Shown: positions 59,101 to 64,000 of the stretch, one piece after another
Layout of the letters: each line of letters starts with the position of its first letter
How positions within the stretch are numbered: position 1 is the stretch's first letter
From: Anisus vortex
Lineage: Eukaryota; Mollusca; Gastropoda; Planorbidae
Length of the DNA: 64,000 bases
Assembly (NCBI GenBank): GCA_949126835.1
Contig: OX421499.1
Span: forward strand, 30,356,490-30,420,489
Direction: 5' to 3'
Position numbers and translations under genes: made by a program
Notes under the pieces: generated by a model
The model's input: only the letters and a program-made list of their open reading frames with translations
What the model was told of the DNA's origin: nothing
Databases searched by the model: none

Positions 59101-62100
59101 GCTCAGCTCCGGGTAAACTTGACTCTCATAGGGGAATGATTGGTCATCAACAATGTGCCAATGAAAGACATTCAGTTTATTCATTTCCATGCTGTCCTGT
59201 ACACAGAAAAATAAAAAAACAAACAATGTGATAAAATATATCTTACTATGTAACCTGCCTGCAGCATCAGGCATGAGGAAACTACCACAGGAATATCTCC
59301 TTGGGTGGGGGTGCAAGGTCTAAGTTTAAAAATACAACATTCAGCATGCTTAGTGTAATAGCTTGGAGAGAAAAGAAAACTATCCAGTCAAGACCAAATT
59401 GATCCATGGAGCCGATGAAGCAGCAATCACCATTTACTGTGGCCACAGCATACTAGAGGATTGTGTGGCCAGCACAATTCCCAGTAGCCTTTACTTTACC
59501 CCAGCTTAAGTCAGGTACACATCAGCGCTGGGTAGACTCGGGACACCCTCCAGACCAGGGAACAAATCCTAGCCTTCACCAGGATTTGAACCCAGGACCT
59601 TCAGTACACCAGCTGAATGCGCTTCCGCACAGCCATCTTGCCCCCAAGCATGGAGAGAAACGCTATATAAATAACTATCATGGTCATAAACAACAACAAT
59701 CTAGCATTGAGATGATAAAGTGTTCCAAGCTTACCAGTATATCCAGCAGCACTTCTTTAAATAGATAATGTCTGGATGTGTCAACATGAAGGCCACGGTG
59801 AGGAAATCTCGGGTAGTCACTAATGACAGTTTCTTTGATAAATAGCTGTGAATACAAGTCACACAGTTTAGTCAACATTCATGGAATTTAAATATTTTTC
59901 TATTCATTTATGAAGGATGTTTTGGATAGACTATAGCATAACCTGAATTAAACAAGTTGGCTGAATACCTGACACATATGTTTTGTACAAGTAATGAGCA
60001 ACTAGGCATTGTCCTAGCAACACAATACTCCCATGGACATATAAATTCACTGTACTAATTTTATTTATTAGATGGTTAATGCACAGCAATAATGTGATTC
60101 TCACTACCTTATTGAATAATATTTATTTCTAACTGTTGTTTAATGAAGAAATAAAACTGTCATAAATGGGATATGCGCTATACAAGGACCATTATTATTA
60201 TTATTATTATTATTACTCTGTACATAAACTACTTACAGCATCTTTCGGCCCAGTCCATACCAGTTGACCGAAAGTTTCCAAACCCCGGAGCACGCCCCAG
60301 ATTTCATTGGCCCATATGTAGGTTTTCTTTTTCTTTACCACCAGGTCGTCTGAAAAAAGCCAAACAGATGCTCAACATTGGTCAGACAAGAAGCAGATTA
60401 TAACACTAACAGATACATTAGCAGACACTTGATCACTACTGAGTGAGTCTAAGACATGATGGACTAAATCCATGCATGGAAGTCAAGTGGGGTAATTGAA
60501 GGGAAAAAATTTAACTTGAATTGTTACAATCAGCTGAATGAATTCTTAATGGACAACTTCTTCTTCTTCTTCTTCTTCGTTCTCAAATGTTATGATTGGG
60601 AGGATTCAGACAACAAGTCCGATAGTTGTAATGAACTGCGCCGTGGCTGTCAGTTGCTCTAGTCCACCGAACAGTTTGTCGTTGAAGGTAGCCCCCAGGG
60701 GCCAAATGGCTGACCGGGTAGAAAGATACAGAGGGCAGGTCTGAAGGACATGCTCCGCGTTTTCGGGAGCTGTTTCGCAGGGGCACATTTCGCTTGCTCC
60801 GATTCGTAGTTTGCGGAACATATGTTGCTTTAGCCTGTTGTGACCAGTCCTTAGTCTGAAGATGATGTGTTGAAATTGGCGGGAGAGTTTGTAGTAAGCA
60901 TAATGGACAACAAAAAGCAACTAATAAAAGTATCTGTGGCTATCACAGTCAACAATGAAACATTAATAGCTCTTTTAAGTGTCATAGGTCATAGCTTAAA
61001 GTCAAGTTTTAACCATCTTAAGTCTTAAAGGATCACACCCTATAGGGTCTTAAAGGATCACACACACACAATGTGACATACTATTACTATGAAATGAAAC
61101 CTACACATGACATGGCTTTGCAAACAATTGATAAGTCAAAGTCACTGTTTTCATAGTACAATGTTTCATACTTACAAGACTCATCAGATTCCAGACTTGG
61201 GTATTTCTCGCAGGTCTTCCTGACTTTAATCTCCACTCTGGTAATCACAGGGGCATTGATAAACTCTTCCTTCTGGTAGCGCAGGGCTGGGTCTTCAATG
61301 TTGGTGCCATCGGCATTCTGCAGGTTGTCGTACATGTCCTCCACGGAGCCCCTCAGAGTCCTCTGGAGGTGGCGGGCGAGAGCTTCATCCAAAATATCAC
61401 AAGTGATTCCAGTAGGGACAAAGTGAAAATCTCTACTGATCTGATACACCTGGTCATGTGGGGAAAAGAAAAAATAAATGTTCAAAGAAGGCTAGATAAT
61501 GACTTAATACCATAATGTTGTACATACAGTTAAATACAAGTTCAACGTAAAATGAAAATGTGTTAAAGCACTACATGGGACTGTGGTTAAGTGAGTCAAT
61601 TTGGATCCAGCCTCAAAATTATTGTTTACAAACATTGCTAAATAAAGAAATATAAGTCAAATGCATGAGCTTATATGGAATTATTTTAGGGGCCAAATAC
61701 GCACAAGCACTGGAATATATAGAGATTTGACTATATAAAGCTTGGAATACATAACAGAGAAGATTGTCATAGTGTATAAATATGTTGAGTCTATTCATTA
61801 TCTGAGGTGATATTCTGCTTTGACCAAAAAGGAAATGTACTCAGTCATAAAGCTATGGAAACTAATGGTATTAACATACAAATATTCAATTTTAGTTAAA
61901 TCTTTTCAAAAATATTCTTATACCTGTCAGTTACTGATGCATTTGTCAACATTAACATGTGTACAGAGCACTCTCTAAAGCAAGGGTCGGCAACCTATGG
62001 CAGGTGTGCCAGACTTGGCATGCAGAGACTTTTTCTTTGGCACGCGGAAGACTTCTAAAAATGCAATTCAATTCTCTTCCACTCATAAATGAGTGATAAA

Positions 62101-63074
62101 GCAGGATGACTTCTAGGCTGTTGGCATGCTGAATGAATTAGAAATCCTACTTTGGCACACTATTATCAAAAGGTTGCCAATCCCTGCTCTAAAGCATTCA
62201 TAGCTAGTGTAGTCAAAGCAAACAGGATAAATAAGGAACACAGTATGAACTTATTTCAGGATACAATCCCAAAAGCCAGAAAGGTCTCTAGGAACACAGT
62301 ATGAACTTATTTCATGATACAATCCCAAAAGCCAGTAAGGTCTCTGGAACTTACCTTGTCATCTTTTTTGGAGTAGTACTGCGGCATGGGCCACGGCTCG
62401 CCCGTGGTTGGGTGCGGGGTGCGTCGGACCTTCATCTCGGCCGCCCCGTAGTTGTTGAACATGATGGAGAAGTCCTCCCAGTCCCAGCTGAGGTTGATGC
62501 CACCAATCTGTGGCTGCTGGTTCTGCTGGTTCTGCATATTCTGTTGCTGCTGCTGGTGGTTGTTGTTGTTGTCCATACCTTGAGCAAACTGCTGTTGATT
62601 GTTGCTGTTCCACTGAAGGTTGTTGTTAATGTTTATATTGTTATTGTTATTATTGTTGTTATTGTTGCTATTAAAAACATTATTCTGATTCACGTTGTCT
62701 GGGAAAGGGGTGGTAGTTGGCCTGAGATCATTGTTATGGTCATTTAAATGGTCGTTAAGGCCTTCTTTCAGTCTGTTATCATCCACCTGGTTCCCGGGCG
62801 TGACCCTCACAATTGGCACTTTCTCTGTAACTTCCTTTGCATTGTCCTTAAAATCGCTGTCCTTGAATTCTACCGCAGCTTCAGTGTAATTGTTTCTCTT
62901 GACAACAATCTTAGGCCCATTATTTTCCACTGACTCCACAGGCTTCAATTCATCCTTGAATTGTTGGTCTTCATGGGATGCTGGTTTGTTCAATTCCGAC
63001 AGACGCTTCTGTTCTAAGAATTTGGCCTGGCTCTTCTTGTGCATTTCTCTGAGCCATGCCTGCTCACGGAGCTT
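46814..63074 (-). CDS. GH20 beta-N-acetylhexosaminidase with C-terminal membrane hairpin; 13 exons, 5' end outside window
   Basis: Thirteen exons join in consistent phase to 908 codons plus stop. The family removes terminal GlcNAc/GalNAc from glycans by substrate-assisted catalysis. Residue numbers count from the first codon seen. 1-185: charged then Asn/Gln-rich stem. About 200-365: GH20 N-terminal domain ([27 protein letters not shown]). About 380-745: TIM barrel with [50 protein letters not shown] (catalytic Asp-Glu, residues 535-541), MWQEV, CWYMDH and [11 protein letters not shown], ending [12 protein letters not shown]. 753-813: Cys-containing extension. 814-908: two hydrophobic helices around a basic loop. 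No key catalytic residue is missing. Vertebrate Hex A/B lack the stem, the Gln insertion and the C-terminal helices. No signal peptide is visible because upstream exons lie beyond 64 kb. A Golgi, lysosomal or surface location is inferred. Confidence 0.9.
47340..47565 (+). repeat. SINE, family 1, in a GH20 intron
   Basis: B box GGTTCGAATCC at about 47363, followed by GGTGAAGGCTAGGATTTTTCC, TCTACCCAGCTCTGATAGG, GGTGGCTGGGTACTG and GGATCAATTTGGTC. Confidence 0.8.
47566..47795. other. Intron sequence
   Basis: AT-rich intron between the last two GH20 exons. Nothing else seen. Confidence 0.4.
47796..48236 (+). repeat. 39-bp minisatellite, 11 units, in a GH20 intron
   Basis: Units GAAGAAGTATGGTGTGTTTA..AATAAGTGAGCC(A/G)(G/A)CTAA. 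The period is a multiple of three, so several frames stay open. It begins just 30 bases past exon l. Confidence 0.95.
48270..48459 (-). CDS. GH20 exon l, C-terminal luminal extension (residues 750-813)
   Basis: [14 protein letters not shown] continues the family C terminus. The extra sequence [20 protein letters not shown] includes possible N-glycosylation sites NDT and NCS. The donor is ACA|GTCAGT in phase 0, which matches the next exon. Without splicing, the frame reads 15 more codons to TAG inside the neighbouring minisatellite. Confidence 0.8.
48584..48688 (-). CDS. GH20 exon k (residues 715-749)
   Basis: [20 protein letters not shown] and [11 protein letters not shown], the end of the barrel. 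The donor AAA|GTAAAT overlaps a TAA, so retention of the next intron would stop translation at once. Confidence 0.9.
49179..49269 (-). CDS. GH20 exon j (residues 685-714)
   Basis: [20 protein letters not shown], the conserved GGE..WSE block. Acceptor TTGTAACAG, donor GTG|GTAAGT. Confidence 0.92.
49388..49462 (+). repeat. 26-bp repeat, three units
   Basis: CATTGTTAGGGCTTGTGTGTGCTTT three times, in the intron between exons i and j. Confidence 0.9.
49463..50402. other. Intron between GH20 exons i and j
   Basis: AT-rich, no gene or known repeat recognised. Confidence 0.4.
50403..50574 (-). CDS. GH20 exon i (residues 628-684)
   Basis: [25 protein letters not shown] and WPKYYNCDP: the substrate-pocket Trp and Tyr region. 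Acceptor TTTTCTTCAG, donor ATG|GTAAGC. Confidence 0.92.
50655..51655 (+). repeat. 28-bp minisatellite, about 36 units
   Basis: TTCTGGACAATGAACTATAA followed by AGAAAGTC, with recurrent variants GAACAATGA, GAAGTATAA and AGAACGTC. Lies in the intron between exons h and i, 80 bases from exon i. Confidence 0.97.
52055..52335 (+). mobile_element. LINE 3' end in a GH20 intron
   Basis: Decayed RTE-like tail: [22 protein letters not shown] basic piece, then [13 protein letters not shown] and a CACGCAGGGAGGGATAAAGA end resembling the LINE end at about 4612. Confidence 0.6.
52380..52600 (+). repeat. 36-bp minisatellite, six units
   Basis: AACAATATCACTATTTAACA then TGAAAGATAACCTAAA repeated six times, with GAAAGAAAACC variants. 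Confidence 0.95.
52685..52985 (+). mobile_element. LINE 3' end, family L1a
   Basis: Closely matches 14985-15250: CTCAGGCGAACAAACTCTA, ACTCATTATTTCAACATTTA, GCGCTCTGAGCTTTCATTTT, GTTGGCAGCGCTCTACAAATA. Confidence 0.75.
53074..53164 (-). CDS. GH20 exon h (residues 597-627)
   Basis: [20 protein letters not shown] then [10 protein letters not shown]; contains the active-site Trp of the MWQEV strand. Acceptor CTTTCCACAG, donor CAG|GTGAAA. Confidence 0.9.
53270..54006. mobile_element. Left-truncated MITE copy (CATAGGTTCTCA family)
   Basis: 53280-53600 aligns with the interior of the next element (AAACTGGGTAGTTATTGTAA, ATTTATATAATTTTCAAATA), and 53968-54006 is its right terminus ending TGAGAACCTATG. 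The left terminus is absent. Its last base is followed directly by the ATCTAGAT duplication of the next copy. Confidence 0.75.
54015..55107. mobile_element. Complete MITE, CATAGGTTCTCA family, 1.1 kb
   Basis: Ends CATAGGTTCTCA/TGAGAACCTATG, duplication ATCTAGAT at 54007-54014 and 55108-55115. Same family as 13457-14209. Carries a tRNA-like segment near 54325-54400. The right part near 55000-55080 has duplicated G-rich terminal sequence. No transposase. Confidence 0.88.
55600..55755 (-). CDS. GH20 exon g with Gln-rich insertion (residues 545-596)
   Basis: Starts [20 protein letters not shown] and continues into a Ser/Asn/Gln stretch before [19 protein letters not shown]. Compared with human Hex A, roughly 25 extra residues lie here, soon after the catalytic strand. 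Acceptor CATTTTAAG, donor ACAG|GTCAGT. Confidence 0.88.
56140..56975 (+). pseudogene. Broken TE-type gene of unnamed conserved family
   Basis: Plus-strand frames in order: [20 protein letters not shown] (about 56320), [20 protein letters not shown] (about 56445-56510), [20 protein letters not shown] (about 56520-56578), [12 protein letters not shown] and [13 protein letters not shown] (56630-56770), then [19 protein letters not shown] and [11 protein letters not shown] up to a TAG near 56970. I know this arrangement as a multi-copy, transposon-like family in arthropods and molluscs, without a settled function. At least three frame breaks. It sits in the intron between exons f and g. Confidence 0.6.
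56980..57945. other. Intron, AT-rich
   Basis: No gene recognised. T-rich near 57690-57770. Confidence 0.4.
57952..58159 (-). CDS. GH20 exon f with catalytic Asp-Glu (residues 476-544)
   Basis: Starts GHTYSWG, completing FDTPGHTYSWG across the splice. Carries [18 protein letters not shown] with the catalytic DE pair. Acceptor ACATCTGCAG, donor TTG|GTGAGT. Confidence 0.95.
58358..58477 (+). repeat. 60-bp tandem duplication
   Basis: Two copies of ATGAAAACATATATGCCCAT.. with exact 60-base period in the intron between exons e and f. The second copy has a few changes near its end. Confidence 0.9.
58478..58988. other. Intron between GH20 exons e and f
   Basis: No gene recognised. The long minus-strand frame around exon e extends into this intron but loses homology after the donor. 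Confidence 0.4.
58989..59196 (-). CDS. GH20 exon e (residues 407-475)
   Basis: Encodes [19 protein letters not shown] and [11 protein letters not shown]. Acceptor GTGTACAG, donor CCAG|GTATTT. Ends in phase 1. Confidence 0.92.
59375..59650 (-). repeat. SINE, family 1, full length
   Basis: On the minus strand: tRNA-like head (GGCTGTGCGGAAGCGC, B box GGTTCAAATCC at about 59590-59580), then the family body and the end GGATCAATTTGGTC. The clearest copy in the window. Confidence 0.82.
59735..59845 (-). CDS. GH20 exon d (residues 370-406)
   Basis: 111 bases, phase 0 to 0. Contains [18 protein letters not shown], with the conserved substrate-binding Arg. Acceptor TATTCACAG, donor CTG|GTAAG. Confidence 0.92.
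59880..60220. other. Intron between GH20 exons c and d
   Basis: AT-rich. Ends with GCGCTATACAAGGACC and an ATT repeat (60188-60215), a typical LINE 3' tail. Confidence 0.45.
60237..60349 (-). CDS. GH20 exon c (residues 332-369)
   Basis: Acceptor TTTTTTCAG, donor GCT|GTAAGT. Encodes [20 protein letters not shown], the segment leading into the catalytic barrel. Confidence 0.9.
60555..60925 (-). mobile_element. LINE C terminus with Cys-rich region
   Basis: A minus-strand frame of 104 codons reads [40 protein letters not shown] and KLFGGLEQL. This is the post-RNase H C terminus of I/Nimb-like LINEs (C.C...H...C knuckle). The frame is intact but is only the end of the element. In the intron between exons b and c. 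Confidence 0.75.
61176..61449 (-). CDS. GH20 exon b (residues 241-331)
   Basis: Acceptor CCACATGACCAG, donor TCTT|GTAAGTATG. Encodes [14 protein letters not shown].. and [17 protein letters not shown], the beta-sheet N-terminal GH20 domain. Ends in phase 1. Confidence 0.9.
61486..61972. other. Intron between GH20 exons a and b
   Basis: AT-rich, no gene recognised. Confidence 0.4.
61981..62186. mobile_element. hAT-type MITE with exact 8-bp duplication
   Basis: Left end CAAGGGTCGGCAACCT, right end AGGTTGCCAATCCCTG. CTCTAAAG at 61973-61980 and 62187-62194. Same family as 26747 and 33079. Confidence 0.9.
62233..62346 (+). repeat. 57-bp tandem duplication next to a splice donor
   Basis: Two copies of AGGAACACAGTATGAACTTA..AGCCAG(A/T)AAGGTCTCT. 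The right copy ends eight bases from the GTAAGT donor of GH20 exon a. Confidence 0.9.
62355..63074 (-). CDS. GH20 exon a (residues 1-240)
   Basis: Acceptor TTGATTTCAG at 63075-63077, donor AAG|GTAAGT at 62354. Phase 0 at both ends. Begins [19 protein letters not shown] (likely helical), then charged sequence, then about 60 residues dominated by Asn and Gln (coded at 62510-62690), then the start of the enzyme's N-terminal domain ([20 protein letters not shown]). Confidence 0.88.
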
Positions 63075-63077
63075 CTG

Positions 63078-64000
63078 AAATCAAACCAAAGAAAGAAAAA
63101 AATGTTAAAATAAACAACATGCTGGAAACTTCATACATTCAAATTGTTGATATGAGTTTCGATCAACAAAATGAAGGAAGTGTTATAAAAAAAACATGTT
63201 GAGTTAATCTTTGAAGACATCAACTACCATCAGAAGATAGAGTGTATTAAATCTTGAATAAAATAGAGTTAACTAAAGAGTTGGGAGAATATCATTAATG
63301 GTGTTGAAAAAAAGCAGATTTGCAAGAGAATAATGCATTTGTTTTAACCATTCTTTATATGAATTAGATCTTAGTGATAAAATAAAATATTAAGTAGGGA
63401 CCTTTTACATAAAAAAATTGGTGCAGAAAAAAAAACAGAATTCTATCCAAAAGCTTTCATCCATATATATATGTATATATATATAATATATAGATAGCAG
63501 ATAGATAGACAGACAAATAGGCAGCCAGACAACACATAGATAGATAGACAAACAGACAGACAGAAGGATGGACGGAGGACGGACAGACAGAGATAGACAG
63601 ACAGCTCTGAATCCCATTAGGGAAATTTCTGCAGCAATTATGAAAGCAACTGGCAATCAAGCAGCTTTACACCACCTGTCCACAATTTTCACAACTAACC
63701 CATTCAACACACAAAGAGTTTGTTTGTTTACTTCTTTAACAGTAAATCAATACAACAGACAGCCCTGAGAGGTCACCAAGAGCTTACAACAATAGAATCA
63801 CTACTGAAGAATTAGCACAGACTCAGATAAAGACACATAATTAGACTTATTTAAGAAAATGCCAACTGAACATTTTAATGCCATGGTGTCAATAGTTATA
63901 AACCAAACAACTGTATTATGTCAAAAAAGAAACTGACAAAGATCCTCAATGTTAACATTTTATGTTGTTTATATGCATTTTTGTTATATATATCCCACCC
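63078..64000. other. Intron or upstream part of the GH20 gene, with a microsatellite
   Basis: No coding exon recognised. 63462-63600 is a TA, then TAGA/CAGA microsatellite. The first exons of the gene must lie further right. Confidence 0.4.

Noticed and set aside
63405..63768. An upstream exon of the GH20 gene
   Set aside because: The open frames here are microsatellite-driven or lack a donor in the phase (0) needed by exon a.

Overview
The window looks like nuclear DNA from an invertebrate animal, most likely a gastropod mollusc. This rests on AT-rich spacers, small exons with GT/AG junctions, a glycoside hydrolase family 20 (GH20) gene, C2H2 zinc-finger genes, and many decayed LINE, SINE and hAT copies. 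The species cannot be fixed from the sequence alone. Four protein-coding genes are supported, all on the minus strand.

Layout. 1-1.68 kb: a C2H2 zinc-finger gene whose 3' end lies outside the window. 2.7-4.65 kb: a broken LINE. 4.65-9.7 kb: AT-rich spacer with SINE and MITE remnants. 9.76-11.97 kb: a second, complete zinc-finger gene (706 residues, 15 fingers). 12-24 kb: repeats, including a 28S rRNA-derived fragment, a hAT element with its matching MITE (both with 8-bp target duplications), another hAT relic, a TC microsatellite and a 48-bp minisatellite. 24.55-28.80 kb: a two-coding-exon multi-pass membrane protein resembling TLC-domain proteins, with LINE ends and a MITE in its intron and small uORFs in its leader. 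29-40.7 kb: LINE, SINE and MITE debris around a 2.4-kb satellite of 20-bp units. 40.8-46.8 kb: minisatellites and A-rich DNA downstream of the last gene. 46.81-63.07 kb: thirteen exons of a GH20 beta-N-acetylhexosaminidase whose 5' end is off the right edge. All thirteen exon phases join into one open frame of 908 residues.

The GH20 enzyme has every family hallmark I looked for. It also carries an Asn/Gln-rich N-terminal stem, a Gln-rich insertion inside the catalytic domain, and a last exon encoding two membrane helices separated by a basic loop. A membrane-anchored enzyme facing the lumen or cell exterior is inferred. Its introns hold several minisatellites and TE relics.

The most unusual signal is not a gene. 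The palindrome TAGGCCTA, with its shorter form TAGGCTA/TAGCCTA, occurs dozens of times left of 39.3 kb, and the octamer was not seen to the right. Where two copies of one repeat can be aligned, the motif appears as a clean 5-6 bp insertion (GGCTA or GGCCTA) after a TA. This suggests recurrent TA-targeted micro-insertion. All coordinates and alignments were made by eye.
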